Assembly (NCBI RefSeq): GCF_005145025.1
Contig: NZ_CP039695.1
Coordinates: forward strand, 1,173,501-1,237,500
DNA from: Novosphingobium sp. EMRT-2
Lineage (GTDB): Bacteria; Pseudomonadota; Alphaproteobacteria; Sphingomonadales; Sphingomonadaceae
Reading direction: 5' to 3'
Length of the DNA stretch: 64,000 nt
Under the pieces are notes generated by a model, which worked only from the letters and a program-made list of their open reading frames with translations, was not told the origin of the DNA and did no database searches. This document shows positions 28,349 through 37,415 of the stretch, piece after piece; the first letter of the stretch is position 1; each line of letters opens with the position of its first letter. The translations under genes and the position numbers were made by a program.

Positions 28349-29329
28349 ATGCCTGTTCCCGCCGTTCCGCTTCTGCTCCTTGCCGGCGCCGCCGGCGTTT
28401 CGCCCGGCTGCCCTCCGGTCGCGACGATTCCCCGCACGATGGAAATCGTCACCCGGTATGTCGCGGATGACAGCGACGCGACACGGTCACGCCTCGATCC
28501 AGGCAAAGTCCAGGCACAGGCCGGCGTGCGCGCGGCCATTGTTGGCCCCGTGCGCCGGATAAACGCGCTCGCGGACCGTTACCGGCAGGCGCCCGATCCG
28601 GCCGCGGCCCGCTGTCTTGCCGCGCACTTCGCGGCCCAGGCGCAAGCCGGTGCGATGACGGTATCTCCCGCAGATGCCGACATGTTCTTCCGCGAATGGA
28701 TGATCGCCAGCCTCGCAATTTCGTACCTGAAGGCCAAGAGCGCGCTGGACGCCATGCCAGAGGGCGGAATGATCCGCTCCTGGCTGGTGCAGAGCGCCAG
28801 GGCGGTGCAGGCATTCAACCAGCAAAGGATCGATCGCGGCCTGATCGACAACCACCGTTACTGGGGCGGCCTTGCCGCGCTGGCGACCGGCCTTGCCGCC
28901 AATGACAGGGGGCTGGTCGCGTTCGGGCGTAACAGCCGCGCGCTGGGCCTCGCGCAAGTGACGCCGGAAGGGACTCTGGCGGCGGAACTGAAACGCGGTC
29001 CCAAATCGCTCCACTACCACCTGTTCGCGGCGGCACCGCTGGCCGCTTCGGCAGAGCTTGATCCGTCAGGCCTTTCCGCGGCCGAGCGAGGCGCGCTAAC
29101 CCGCCTCGCCGATCGCATTCTGGACGATGCCGGCACCCCGTCCGGCGGCCGCATCGGCGCCTTGGCGGGACAGCCGCAGGAGGCGCCGGAAGCGCCCATC
29201 CTCTTCGCCTTGCTCAGGCCCTATGCAGGCCAGACCGGAGGATACCGGCAGAAGCTCGATGCCCTGCTCGCCGGCGCGCGCCCCACCTACCTGTTTCTCG
29301 GGGGCGACACCACGTTCCTGACGCGATAG
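28349..29329 (+). CDS. PL5 (AlgL-like) polysaccharide lyase
   Basis: This encodes 326 residues. The first 20 residues form a likely signal sequence ending near a cysteine (GVSPGC), so it may be a lipoprotein or a soluble periplasmic protein. The catalytic set of PL5 alginate lyases is present: N168 and H169 in DNHRYW, R216 and Y223 in LKRGPKSLHYH. These have the same spacing as N191, H192, R239 and Y246 of lyase A1-III. PL5 enzymes cleave beta-1,4-linked uronates by beta-elimination. Encoded with Wzx and Wzy and starting four bases after wzx, it probably trims or clears a uronate-containing polymer in the periplasm, as AlgL does for alginate. Confidence 0.82.
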   Translation: MPVPAVPLLLLAGAAGVSPGCPPVATIPRTMEIVTRYVADDSDATRSRLDPGKVQAQAGVRAAIVGPVRRINALADRYRQAPDPAAARCLAAHFAAQAQAGAMTVSPADADMFFREWMIASLAISYLKAKSALDAMPEGGMIRSWLVQSARAVQAFNQQRIDRGLIDNHRYWGGLAALATGLAANDRGLVAFGRNSRALGLAQVTPEGTLAAELKRGPKSLHYHLFAAAPLAASAELDPSGLSAAERGALTRLADRILDDAGTPSGGRIGALAGQPQEAPEAPILFALLRPYAGQTGGYRQKLDALLAGARPTYLFLGGDTTFLTR

Positions 29330-29333
29330 GCGT

Positions 29334-30455
29334 TCATGCCTGCAAGGCCTTGAGCACGCCCTCCGCGAAGCGGTCGGCCATGGCCTCTATCGTATAGCGG
29401 GCAGACACGGCGCGCGCCTGCTCGCGCATCGCCGCCAGACGCTCGGGATCGAGCAGGATCTCCGCAACGGCATCGCCGTAAGCTACCGGATTTTCCCAGT
29501 CCTGCACGATCAGCCCGCTGATTCCATCGTTCAGATAGGCGATCTCGGGGCTGTGCCAGGGAAAGGCCGTGGTCACGATGGGTAGCCCTGCGGCGGCCGC
29601 GTCCAGAATCGCCAGCCCCACCAATCCCGGCATCAGGAACAACTGCCCCAGCAGCATCAGTTCGATCTTGTCCGGGCCGAACTTCGGTCCCAGCACATGG
29701 ATCCAGGGATGGGGCGCCGCCTGCGTCTTGAGCGTTTCGAAAGCGGGACCGCCGCCAATCACCAGCATTTCGAAATCCGGAACCCGCGCGCGCGTCTGGC
29801 ACGCGGATTCGATCAGGAAATCCAATCGCTTGTCTTCGTAAAGACCGCCCACGAACACGCCCACGTGCGTGCCCGTCAACCCCAGTTCCGCGCGCCGGTG
29901 GGCCAGCCGTTCGGGCGTGACCGCCGCGATCTGCTGGCGCACGGTTCCGGTATCCACGGCATTGTTGAACACGGTGATCCGGCTGGCGGGAAAGCCCAGC
30001 GATTCGATATGCTTGCGCGTCTCGTCGGTATAACCGAACCACCAGTTCACCCTGGTTGCCCAGAACCGCTTCCACCGCTCGGCGCGGCTGCTGCGATCGC
30101 GCGCCTGAAAGTTCCGGCCGTGGCCAAAATAGGCCACGCGCTTCAGACCAATCATCGAGGCGATGTTAAGAAAATAATTCAGGGCCAGCTTGTTTTCCTG
30201 CTGGACGATAACGAGGTCCGCTTTCAGCGCCTCGCGCAGGCCGTGCTGATACGCCAGCCCCCCAATCGTGGTGGTCGGCACCTTGATGCCCCAGGCAATG
30301 TCCACGGTATCGCGCTTTTGCCGGTTCTCCTCCGGCGGATCGCTATATACGACACGGTAATCGACATCGTGAAGCGCCAGCCGCTCCCTCAGCCGTTCGT
30401 GGAACGGATAGCGATAGTGGTGCGAAACAGGGAAAATATACCGGACCTGCCTCAC
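29334..30455 (-). CDS. Family 4 glycosyltransferase
   Basis: This encodes 373 residues with a GT-B fold. The N-terminal part begins RYIFPVSHHYRYPFHERLRERL. The donor-binding half carries GVFVGGLYEDKRLDFLIES and LVGLAILDAAAAGLPIVTT, although the first Glu of the usual E-x7-E motif is replaced in MPGLVGLAILDA. The start is a GTG that overlaps the stop of the acyltransferase gene (GTGA). It is the last gene of the gmd-fcl operon and ends four bases from the convergent PL5 gene. Confidence 0.82.
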   Translation of the reverse strand: MRQVRYIFPVSHHYRYPFHERLRERLALHDVDYRVVYSDPPEENRQKRDTVDIAWGIKVPTTTIGGLAYQHGLREALKADLVIVQQENKLALNYFLNIASMIGLKRVAYFGHGRNFQARDRSSRAERWKRFWATRVNWWFGYTDETRKHIESLGFPASRITVFNNAVDTGTVRQQIAAVTPERLAHRRAELGLTGTHVGVFVGGLYEDKRLDFLIESACQTRARVPDFEMLVIGGGPAFETLKTQAAPHPWIHVLGPKFGPDKIELMLLGQLFLMPGLVGLAILDAAAAGLPIVTTAFPWHSPEIAYLNDGISGLIVQDWENPVAYGDAVAEILLDPERLAAMREQARAVSARYTIEAMADRFAEGVLKALQA

Positions 30456-30985
30456 GCCGCCCCCGCTCCCATCGCCGCTTCGTGTTCGATCACCTGTTCG
30501 GGCGTGAACCGCATGCCGATCCGTGACGCCGGATTGCCGGACATGATCGCGTAGGGCGGCACATCCTCGCTTACCACGGCCCCGGCAGCGATGATCGCTC
30601 CCCGGCCGATGGTGATGCCGCTCAGGACGATCGCTCCGAAGCCGATCCAGACGTCCGCGCCGATGGTCACGCTGTTGCGCGGATCATCCGCCAGACGCGG
30701 CGTGTCGCCGACCCACGCCGCGCGACTGATCAGCTTTCCCACATCGCGCATATCGTGATCGCGCCGTCCCACGATGCCGACATTGTTGGCGATCAGACAG
30801 CCGTTCCCGATCTCCCCGTTTACCTGGATTGAACAGAACTTGCCGATATAGACATCATCGCCGATCGCCAGCTTCCGCGAAGCGCTGACATAAGACAGCA
30901 TGCCGATATGGAACCGCTGCCCCACCACGACGCTGCCCGATACGAACAGCCTGCGCTTCAGGGATTTCCAGGCTCTGCCGATCAC
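30452..30985 (-). CDS. Hexapeptide-repeat (left-handed beta-helix) acyltransferase
   Basis: This encodes 177 residues starting at a GTG with GAGG about nine bases upstream. Isoleucine-rich hexapeptides (IGDDVYIGKFCSIQVNGEIGNGCLIANNVGIVG, then VTIGADVWIGFGAIVLSGITIGRGAIIAAGAVV) form a left-handed beta-helix. The NPASRIGMRF tail is typical of WcaF/NodL-like O-acetyltransferases. It probably acetylates a sugar of the polymer from acetyl-CoA in the cytoplasm, before flipping. Confidence 0.85.
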   Translation of the reverse strand: MIGRAWKSLKRRLFVSGSVVVGQRFHIGMLSYVSASRKLAIGDDVYIGKFCSIQVNGEIGNGCLIANNVGIVGRRDHDMRDVGKLISRAAWVGDTPRLADDPRNSVTIGADVWIGFGAIVLSGITIGRGAIIAAGAVVSEDVPPYAIMSGNPASRIGMRFTPEQVIEHEAAMGAGAA

Positions 30986-31074
30986 GGCCGCCCCTCTTTG
31001 AGCGAGCAGTCAGGTTCACATGATTCCGATAGCGCCGGAGCAAAAACCGGCACAGGCACGGGGCAGCGCATGAT

Positions 31075-31872
31075 TCAGCCGTTCCGTCCCTGGCGCAGTT
31101 GCATGAGCACGAACTTCGGTGCCAGGATCAGGTAACGGCGCCACAGGCGACGCGGTTCGCTCAACAGGCGATGCAACCATTCGAAACCGGTCTTGCGCAT
31201 CCAGCGAGGCGCGCGTTTCACGTCTCCCGAATGGAAATCGAACGCCGCGCCCACGCCGATCAACGTGGCCCCGGGCAGACGGTCGACGTGATCGCGCATC
31301 CAGAATTCCTGCTTGGGCGTGCTGATGCCCACCCACACCACGCCGGCGCCCGATTGCTTGATCCGTTCCACGACAGCGGCATCTTCCTCCGCCGTCATCG
31401 CGCGGAAGGGCGGCGTCTCCAGACCGGCGACCTTGAATCCCGGATACTTGGCCACGAGATTCTGCGCCATGCGTTCGGCAACGCCCGGCTTTCCGCCGAA
31501 GAAATAATGGGAAACGCCCGCCTTTGCCGACACTTCGCACAACGCATCGACCAGATCCGCGCCACAAACGCGGCCCACATCCCGATGGCCACGCCAACGG
31601 GCAAGCCAGACCAGCGGCATCCCGTCCGGGGTGATCATCCCCGCCTTGTAGTGCAGCGCCATGATATCCGGGTCCTCGACGGCACGGACCACGCCATGCA
31701 CGTCGCGCACACAGATGAAATGCGACTTCCGATCGCGTACCCAGCCGAGAATCGTGTTCACGGCCAGATCCATGTTCACGAGGCTGACCGGCACTCCCAG
31801 CACCTTTGTGGCTGGCAGCCCCGAAGGACTCGCCATCGTCAGCGCATCGCCCTGATTCACACGCGCCTGCAT
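31075..31872 (-). CDS. WecG/TagA/CpsF-family glycosyltransferase (first copy)
   Basis: This encodes 265 residues from the ATG at 31872, which has GAGGCG just upstream. It carries the GT26 signatures ITPDGMPLVWLARWRG, GGKPGVAERMAQNLVAKYPG, GAGVVWVGISTPKQEFWM and ATLIGVGAAFDFHSGDVKRAPRWM. Family members add N-acetylmannosaminuronic acid, glucuronic acid or related sugars to a lipid-linked acceptor. The gene follows fcl in the GDP-fucose operon. Confidence 0.88.
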   Translation of the reverse strand: MQARVNQGDALTMASPSGLPATKVLGVPVSLVNMDLAVNTILGWVRDRKSHFICVRDVHGVVRAVEDPDIMALHYKAGMITPDGMPLVWLARWRGHRDVGRVCGADLVDALCEVSAKAGVSHYFFGGKPGVAERMAQNLVAKYPGFKVAGLETPPFRAMTAEEDAAVVERIKQSGAGVVWVGISTPKQEFWMRDHVDRLPGATLIGVGAAFDFHSGDVKRAPRWMRKTGFEWLHRLLSEPRRLWRRYLILAPKFVLMQLRQGRNG

Positions 31873-31882
31873 GATCGCCTCG

Positions 31883-32857
31883 CTACGCAAGCGAGCCGGC
31901 GGGTTCGGCGTGGTCGAGATACCACCGATACGCCTCCTCGATGCCTTGTTTCAGAGGTATTTTCGGTTCCCAGCCTAGGGCGCGGATGCGTCCGGAGTCC
32001 ATCAGCTTTCGCGGCGTGCCGTCGGGCTTGGTCGGGTCCGTGGCGATATCGCCAGCGAAGCCGACCACCGCGGCGACGGTCCGGGCCAGATCGAGGATCG
32101 TCACGTCCTCCCCGCTGCCGATGTTGACGTGCTCGTCACCGGAATAGTGCTTCATCAGGAAGACGCAGCCATCGGCCAGGTCGTCGACGTGCAGGAACTC
32201 GCGCCGGGGCGATCCCGTTCCCCATATCTCGACCGCGGCGGCCCCGTTCGCCCTGGCCTCGTGCGCCTTGCGGATCAGCGCCGGAAGGACATGGCTGGTC
32301 CTGAGGTCGAAGTTGTCGCCCGGTCCGTAAAGGTTGGTCGGCATGGCCGAGATGAAATCGCGCCCGTGCTGCCGGCGATAAGCCTGCGCCAGCTTGATCC
32401 CCGCGATCTTGGCGATCGCATACCATTCGTTGGTCGGCTCCAGCGGACCGGTCAGCAGCGCGCTTTCCACGATCGGCTGCGGCGCGAACTTCGGATAGAT
32501 GCACGACGATCCCAGGAACAGCAGCTTGGCCACGTCGACGCGATGGGCCGCCTCGATGACATTCGCCTCGATCATCAGGTTGTCATAGAGAAAATCGGCC
32601 GGATAGCTGTCGTTGGCCAGAATGCCGCCCACTTTCGCCGCGGCCAGGAACACGGCGTCCGGTCGCTCCCGCTCGAACCAGCCGCGCACCGCCACCTGAT
32701 CGCGCAGGTCCATCACGTCGCGCCCGGCCACCACCACGTTGCACCCTTCGGCCTGCAGGCGGCGGACGATGGCCGAGCCCACCATCCCGCGATGTCCGGC
32801 GACGAACACCTTCCGGCCTGCAAGATCGAAGGCGCCGTGTTCCATCGGGTCAGGCAT
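31883..32857 (-). CDS. fcl: GDP-L-fucose synthase
   Basis: This encodes about 324 residues. It is an extended SDR with the NADP motif [34 protein letters not shown], the catalytic YAIAKIAG (Tyr-x3-Lys) and [13 protein letters not shown]. It epimerises and reduces GDP-4-keto-6-deoxymannose to GDP-L-fucose. Starts at 32866 (TTG), 32857 (ATG) and 32845 (ATG) are all possible; I chose the middle one, which overlaps the gmd stop by eight bases. None has a strong ribosome-binding site. Confidence 0.93.
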   Translation of the reverse strand: MPDPMEHGAFDLAGRKVFVAGHRGMVGSAIVRRLQAEGCNVVVAGRDVMDLRDQVAVRGWFERERPDAVFLAAAKVGGILANDSYPADFLYDNLMIEANVIEAAHRVDVAKLLFLGSSCIYPKFAPQPIVESALLTGPLEPTNEWYAIAKIAGIKLAQAYRRQHGRDFISAMPTNLYGPGDNFDLRTSHVLPALIRKAHEARANGAAAVEIWGTGSPRREFLHVDDLADGCVFLMKHYSGDEHVNIGSGEDVTILDLARTVAAVVGFAGDIATDPTKPDGTPRKLMDSGRIRALGWEPKIPLKQGIEEAYRWYLDHAEPAGSLA

Positions 32858-33914
32858 CCTTGGCAATCGGCGCGTCGCGCATCACCTGCAGGTCGTCCCG
32901 CACCATCTCGGCGCACAGGTCGCGGACCGAAGTCTCGTGGACCCAGCCCAGCTTCTCGCGCGCCTTGGTCGGATCGCCGATCAGCAGTTCGACTTCGGTG
33001 GGGCGGAAATAGCGCGGGTCCACTTCCACCAGGCACTTGCCGGTTTCCACGCAATAGCCGCGTTCGTCCACGCCTTCGCCTTCCCAGCGCAGCGTGATGC
33101 CCGCATCCGCGAACGCCCATTCGACAAAGGTGCGGACCGGCGTCGTCTCGCCCGTGGCGAGCACGTAGTCGTCGGGCTGTTCCTGCTGCAGCATCAGCCA
33201 CATGCCGCGCACGTATTCGCGCGCGTGGCCCCAATCGCGGCGGGCATCGAGATTGCCCAGCCACAGCTTCTCCTGGCGCCCCAGCCGGATCGCCGCCGCC
33301 GCCCGCGTGATCTTGCGCGTCACGAAGGTCTCGCCGCGCAGCGGGCTCTCGTGGTTGAACAGGATGCCGTTCGAGGCGTGCATGCCATAGGCCTCGCGGT
33401 AATTGACCACGATCCAGTAGGCATAGAGCTTGGCCGCGGCATAGGGCGAGCGGGGATAGAACGGCGTCGTCTCCCGCTGCGGCACTTCCTGCACCAGGCC
33501 GTACAGCTCCGATGTCGATGCCTGATAGAAACGGGTGGTCTTTTCCATGCCCAGGATGCGAATCGCCTCCAGCAGGCGCAGCGTGCCGATACCATCGGCA
33601 TTGGCCGTGTACTCGGGCGTTTCGAAACTCACCATGACATGGCTTTGCGCGGCCAGGTTGTAGATTTCGGTCGGCTGCGTTTCCTGGATGATCCGGATCA
33701 GGTTGGTGGAATCGGTCAGGTCGCCGTAGTGCAGGTGAAAACGCGAACCTTCCGCATGCGGGTCCTGGTAGATGCCCTCAATACGCCCCGTGTTGAACGA
33801 AGAAGAGCGGCGCTTGACGCCATGAACCACATACCCCTTGGAAAGCAGAAGCTCAGCGAGATAGGCCCCGTCCTGCCCCGTCACACCGGTTATTAATGCA
33901 ACCTTTTCAGCCAT
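32850..33914 (-). CDS. gmd: GDP-mannose 4,6-dehydratase
   Basis: This encodes 354 residues from the ATG at 33914; a GTG two codons upstream is an alternative. The NADP-binding [26 protein letters not shown], the catalytic STSELYG and [17 protein letters not shown] are all diagnostic of Gmd. It forms GDP-4-keto-6-deoxy-D-mannose, the substrate of the overlapping fcl product. Together they supply GDP-L-fucose for the polymer. No mannose-1-phosphate guanylyltransferase is in the window, so GDP-mannose must come from elsewhere. Confidence 0.95.
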   Translation of the reverse strand: MAEKVALITGVTGQDGAYLAELLLSKGYVVHGVKRRSSSFNTGRIEGIYQDPHAEGSRFHLHYGDLTDSTNLIRIIQETQPTEIYNLAAQSHVMVSFETPEYTANADGIGTLRLLEAIRILGMEKTTRFYQASTSELYGLVQEVPQRETTPFYPRSPYAAAKLYAYWIVVNYREAYGMHASNGILFNHESPLRGETFVTRKITRAAAAIRLGRQEKLWLGNLDARRDWGHAREYVRGMWLMLQQEQPDDYVLATGETTPVRTFVEWAFADAGITLRWEGEGVDERGYCVETGKCLVEVDPRYFRPTEVELLIGDPTKAREKLGWVHETSVRDLCAEMVRDDLQVMRDAPIAKDA

Positions 33915-34094
33915 TTTCACCGCTTACCAGACTAGCCAAAGAACAGCCAAAGCCTTCGCAGATGCACAATCCATTTGCAACCAGTTTCTCCTTCTGTCGC
34001 ACGCTGGGACAATCCACCACGATTTCACACCATGTCACCGTAAAGAATTGGTATTTCGCTCAGTTCCGCGTCATTCTGAAAGAAGCACCGCGAC

Positions 34095-34168
34095 CGGTTG
34101 CACGCTATGGAACGATAGCGACCGCCTGGAACGGAAGGGCTGAAGCGCGCACCATCGCGCGCTTTTTC
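34095..34168 (+). ncRNA. Candidate small RNA ending in an orphan intrinsic terminator
   Basis: CGCTAT (34103-34108) and ATAGCG (34115-34120) form a perfect hairpin with GGAACG in the loop. A single-stranded stretch that includes GGAACGGAAGG follows, then AAGCGCGC/GCGCGCTT (34143-34150 and 34157-34164) with a T-run. This is the shape of a trans-acting bacterial sRNA. The 5' end and promoter are not clear, so the start is approximate. Confidence 0.33.
34143..34167 (+). terminator. Plus-oriented intrinsic terminator without an upstream plus-strand gene
   Basis: AAGCGCGC and GCGCGCTT form an eight-base stem around ACCATC, followed by TTT on the plus strand. Both flanking genes are on the minus strand, so the transcript it would end is unexplained. 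Confidence 0.6.
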
Positions 34169-34213
34169 CCGCGCAGCAATCAACGCTTCTCGCTTTAGCG
34201 AACAGGCGATGGA

Positions 34214-34248
34214 AAAGGTGGCCAGGGACGTACCCCCCCCGGCCACCC
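34214..34248 (-). terminator. Intrinsic terminator after the SGNH hydrolase gene
   Basis: Read on the minus strand, GGTGGCC (34247-34241) pairs with GGCCACC (34224-34218) and is followed by TTTTCC. It lies eight bases after the stop codon. Confidence 0.65.
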
Positions 34249-34255
34249 GGACCAG

Positions 34256-35629
34256 CTAAGCCGCGTAGGGCCTCGGCATCACGCCGGGCACCAGACTCAT
34301 CTGATCGACGTAACACGCCTTGGTCCCGTCCGGCGTTGTGCCGCTGTCGATGAACAGGCGCAGGCTCAGGCCGGTGATGTCGTCGGGCAGCACGAACGGT
34401 TTCAGCACGATCCAGCCAAAGCCGTTGGTCTGCACGATGTTGGCGTCGGCGATCACCGCGTTCACGGTGCCCCCCAGCGATGCCGCCGTGGCCCGCAGGC
34501 ACAGGCGGGCCAAGTTGGTGCTGGAGCCGCCCGTGTCGCGCCACACCCGCGCGCAAGCGGTCACCGGCTTGCCCAGCAGGTACTGGCGGAACTTCGTGGC
34601 ATCCACCACCTGGTCGATCCACGTCTGCGCCGCGCCGCTGGCCACGCCTTTCAGCGAGAACGGCTTGCGCGGATTGGCGTAGGTCGTCGTGTCCTTGCTG
34701 AAGGCGATCGTCCCGCTCGACGTGAAGCTGTCCGGCGCGGCCGCCGTGTTGGTCCACGTCTGGAAATCGCCATTGACGATCATCTGCTGGTCCGCCGGCA
34801 GCAGCAGCGAGGGCGAGCGCGCGATGCCGGCACCCGGCGAACTGGCGTCCCACCACGCATTCAGCATCGCCACGTAGAGCGCGCAGCCGGTATCGGTGCT
34901 CTCGTGGATGCCATCGCCGTTGTAGAGGCCATTCGGCTTCCCGGCGGCGAGGTAGGCCTGATAGACCGTATCGTCCACCGCGATGCCCCACGCGGCCGCA
35001 TTGCGGAGCAGCGCCGGACGCCAGCTCGTCTCCCCATTGGTATTGGCCTGGAGCGGATGCTGCGTGGTCCACAGGATCGGCGTCATGGGATGGACGGTGC
35101 GGAACTGCTCGATCGCGGCCAGCATCTCGCCTTCGATATTGGTGAAGCTGGCCAGGTTGATGCCATGCCCGATGAACAGGGCGTCCGCCGGCACCGCCGC
35201 GATCGCGCGCAGGAAATAGGCGTGCAGGAAATAGCGCGGGATCGAGCCGGAAACGCTGGCCTGATAGATGTCGAGCCACAGCCCGTTGCCGGGATCGCGC
35301 AGGGTTTCGGCCAGCACGTATTTCTGGGTACTCAGGCTGTCATAGACATAGATGCGCACGCCATGCGTCGCCGGCAGGCGGCCGGACGCGATCAGGCTGT
35401 CCGCCCATTGCGCGGGATAGCGGCGCGGCGTACCGTCGGCGGGCACGCTGTTGCGCGTGGTGCTGTCGCCCCACACCAGGATCGTTGCGTTCTGCCCGGC
35501 CGCCAGCTTGCGCTTGACCGATGCCAGCCAGTTTGCAGCGAAACCGATGCCGGCGGCGGCGGCCCAGTCCCGTTTCGGCTTCGCGGCGGTCGCCACGCCC
35601 AGCGCCTTCAGCGCGAGCGCGGCGCTCAT
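34256..35629 (-). CDS. SGNH/GDSL hydrolase with C-terminal carbohydrate-binding-like domain
   Basis: This encodes 457 residues with no signal peptide. The hydrolase part (about 30-265) has the block I motif ILVWGDSTTRN (nucleophile Ser), a glycine/asparagine block IGHGINLASF and the block V motif GDGIHESTDTG (Asp and His). The rest (about 275-455) is predicted to be a beta-sandwich beginning MIVNGDFQTWTNTAAAPDSFTSSGTI, which resembles carbohydrate-binding jelly-roll modules found in phage tail fibres and glycan esterases. It overlaps the small upstream gene by four bases. It may remove acyl groups from a surface glycan. Neither an export signal nor phage structural genes are nearby. Confidence 0.75.
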   Translation of the reverse strand: MSAALALKALGVATAAKPKRDWAAAAGIGFAANWLASVKRKLAAGQNATILVWGDSTTRNSVPADGTPRRYPAQWADSLIASGRLPATHGVRIYVYDSLSTQKYVLAETLRDPGNGLWLDIYQASVSGSIPRYFLHAYFLRAIAAVPADALFIGHGINLASFTNIEGEMLAAIEQFRTVHPMTPILWTTQHPLQANTNGETSWRPALLRNAAAWGIAVDDTVYQAYLAAGKPNGLYNGDGIHESTDTGCALYVAMLNAWWDASSPGAGIARSPSLLLPADQQMIVNGDFQTWTNTAAAPDSFTSSGTIAFSKDTTTYANPRKPFSLKGVASGAAQTWIDQVVDATKFRQYLLGKPVTACARVWRDTGGSSTNLARLCLRATAASLGGTVNAVIADANIVQTNGFGWIVLKPFVLPDDITGLSLRLFIDSGTTPDGTKACYVDQMSLVPGVMPRPYAA

Positions 35630-36039
35630 TGCGACACCCGATAGGTAACGGTGCCGGAAGCCAGGGCGATGTCGAGATACAACGTGGCTGCCGCTTCGGT
35701 TTCCACCCAGACCAGTTCATTGAGATTGCCGGACCAGATCAGCGGCGCACTGGCCAAAGTCGCTGGCAGCTTGGTCGTTCCCCCATCGACGGAGCGCAGC
35801 AGGCTGACCGTGCCGCTCCAGGCGCCCGACAGCGTAAGGACAATTTCCCGTCCCGGCTGGGGCGTGAATGCCGGGGTCGTCACCGATGCGTTCGCGGTTC
35901 CGGTCAAGGGAGCCGATGACGCCGCGTTATAGCGCGGACCGCCATCCACAGCCAGCACCACCTCCGCGTGCGTTCCATCGCCCATGTCGCGGAAGCGCTT
36001 GGCCGTGCCGGCCAGAATGCTCGTAATCACATCCACCAT
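35626..36039 (-). CDS. Small phage-tail-like beta-sandwich protein
   Basis: This encodes 137 residues from an ATG with a strong GGAGG six bases upstream; a longer frame upstream lacks such support. The start MVDVITSILAGTAKRFRDMGDGTHAEVVLAV resembles small proteins found beside tail-fibre genes in phages of alphaproteobacteria. The remainder is Thr/Ser/Val-rich and predicted to be beta-stranded. It is translationally coupled to the SGNH hydrolase (ATGA). The family call comes from recognition of the RDMGDGTxAEVV pattern and is not certain. Function unknown. Confidence 0.6.
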   Translation of the reverse strand: MVDVITSILAGTAKRFRDMGDGTHAEVVLAVDGGPRYNAASSAPLTGTANASVTTPAFTPQPGREIVLTLSGAWSGTVSLLRSVDGGTTKLPATLASAPLIWSGNLNELVWVETEAAATLYLDIALASGTVTYRVSQ

Positions 36040-36234
36040 GTCAGTCCTCCATTGCGGGAAAACGCGCGAGGCGATGGCCCTTCTTCGTCCGCCCTGCGCG
36101 GCGTCGGTAAGCGCCACGCCGGTCGGAACGGCCACAACCCCATGTTCTCCTTATGTTCCAATGCATGTCGCAAAGGTTGTAGGACAGGAAAATTTTCCGG
36201 AACCTTGGCCAGTCCACCGCTGGCCGGGCGAAAA

Positions 36235-37347
36235 TCAGGGATTGGGTACGATCATCCGCTTGCCGGCCGCCGCACCGCCGGTCTTGTCGCCCCCTGCGGC
36301 AGAGGCGGGCGCCCCGGCTGCCGCAGCGGAAGCGGAGGCGGAATCGGGTGTGGTCGCCTCCATCGAGAGCAACCAGCGCGCCGTGGGGCGAGTCGGCGTC
36401 GCGGGGGCCGAGTTGATGGATTCGCTGTTCGCCAGCAACGGCCGCCGCGCGGCGCTCACGACGCCGCCCTCATCCACCTGCGTCAGCGTTTCATCCAACG
36501 CCAGCGCCTGATCCTGTCCGGTAAAGACCGGCTCATTGCCGGCATAGGCCAGATTGAACGCGCCAGGCGAACCGAACGTGCCGGGCAACCGATAGAAGAT
36601 ATGCCGCCCGACGACGGATACTTTAAGCAACTTGGTGATCCACACCGGCACGACGTAATCCGCATGATAGTTCGTCGACCAGCCGACCGGAGTATAGACC
36701 GAGCCGGCCAGCGCCGCTGCGGCGATCTTGCGCGCGCGATCCCACAGCGCAGTGACCGGCTTGCGCACGAGCGAGCCGTCACACGTGAAGGAAAACTGGC
36801 ACCCCGTCCGCCGCTCGTGCCCTTCATAGACGACACCGCAGACGGTCTTGGGATACAGCGGGTGCCGCACCCGGTTCAGAATGACCTGGGCCACCGCCCG
36901 CTGCCCATCCACAGGCTCCAGCGCCGCTTCATAATAGATCGCGGTCGTCAGGCATTCCACCGCTCGTTCCCAGTCGCTTGCCTGGCCGCTCACCAGCGAA
37001 AAGGTTCTGGCTGCGGGACTTTTCTCGGTCGTCAGCGGAATCGCCGCATTGCGGGCCACGGCATCCGTCGGCGAAATCTTTTCCAGCTTGTCCGGATCGA
37101 CGGAAAGATCTTCCACACGGAAAGGGAGCGGCGCGTTTGGCAGCGCGACGCGTACCACGCTCGAACGCGCGTCACCTTTCCACCAGCCCGCCGGCGCCAC
37201 GCGCCACAGCGTCAGTCCGCCCGCGACAACCAGCGCCAACACCGTCAGCCAGACAACTGCGCGCGGAACTGGGCGCGCCAGCGGACGGATCGGCCGGGGC
37301 GGGGGCACAACGCTTGCCGCAGGGTTGATGATCGCCTGATCGTTCAC
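36235..37347 (-). CDS. SleB-type cell-wall hydrolase (Hydrolase_2)
   Basis: This encodes 370 residues. A cytoplasmic Pro/Arg-rich start leads to one membrane helix (about residues 30-48). The SleB domain lies near residues 130-250: ECLTTAIYYEAALEPVDGQRAVAQVILNRVRHPLYPKTVCGVVYEGHERRTGCQFSFTCDG is spread over these positions, and its first Glu is the expected catalytic residue. SleB-like enzymes cleave peptidoglycan glycan strands. An Ala-rich, low-complexity tail ends the protein. It may open the wall for assembly of the export or secretion machines of the locus, or be an unrelated housekeeping hydrolase. Confidence 0.87.
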   Translation of the reverse strand: MNDQAIINPAASVVPPPRPIRPLARPVPRAVVWLTVLALVVAGGLTLWRVAPAGWWKGDARSSVVRVALPNAPLPFRVEDLSVDPDKLEKISPTDAVARNAAIPLTTEKSPAARTFSLVSGQASDWERAVECLTTAIYYEAALEPVDGQRAVAQVILNRVRHPLYPKTVCGVVYEGHERRTGCQFSFTCDGSLVRKPVTALWDRARKIAAAALAGSVYTPVGWSTNYHADYVVPVWITKLLKVSVVGRHIFYRLPGTFGSPGAFNLAYAGNEPVFTGQDQALALDETLTQVDEGGVVSAARRPLLANSESINSAPATPTRPTARWLLSMEATTPDSASASAAAAGAPASAAGGDKTGGAAAGKRMIVPNP

Positions 37348-37403
37348 AGCGGCGGATTACCAGAACGGACCGGACCGCGCGATGCAATTTATCACGGTGT
37401 ACC

Positions 37404-37415
37404 GCAATGCACCAT
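37404..37415 (+). promoter_or_regulatory. Shared motif GCARTGCASCAW, copy 2
   Basis: Reads GCAATGCACCAT. It lies in the divergent region between the SleB-like gene (minus, starting 37347) and the methyltransferase (plus). GGTG and CACC flank it as part of a partial dyad (37396-37413). Confidence 0.35.

Larger units (their letters stand above)
33915..34255. other. 341-bp intergenic region with two terminator-like hairpins
   Basis: No protein-coding gene is supported. The region lies upstream of gmd (minus) and downstream of the SGNH gene (minus). It contains the terminator of the SGNH gene, a plus-oriented terminator with no plus-strand gene before it, and another perfect hairpin. It may hold the gmd promoter and a small RNA. 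Confidence 0.55.

Noticed and set aside
33896..34198. A 100-codon plus-strand frame before the orphan terminator
   Set aside because: No ribosome-binding site and no domain; its translation runs through the hairpins, so a small RNA is more likely than a protein.
34256..37347. Prophage insertion around the SGNH module
   Set aside because: No integrase, portal, capsid, terminase or lysis gene and no flanking direct repeats seen; only two genes look phage-related.
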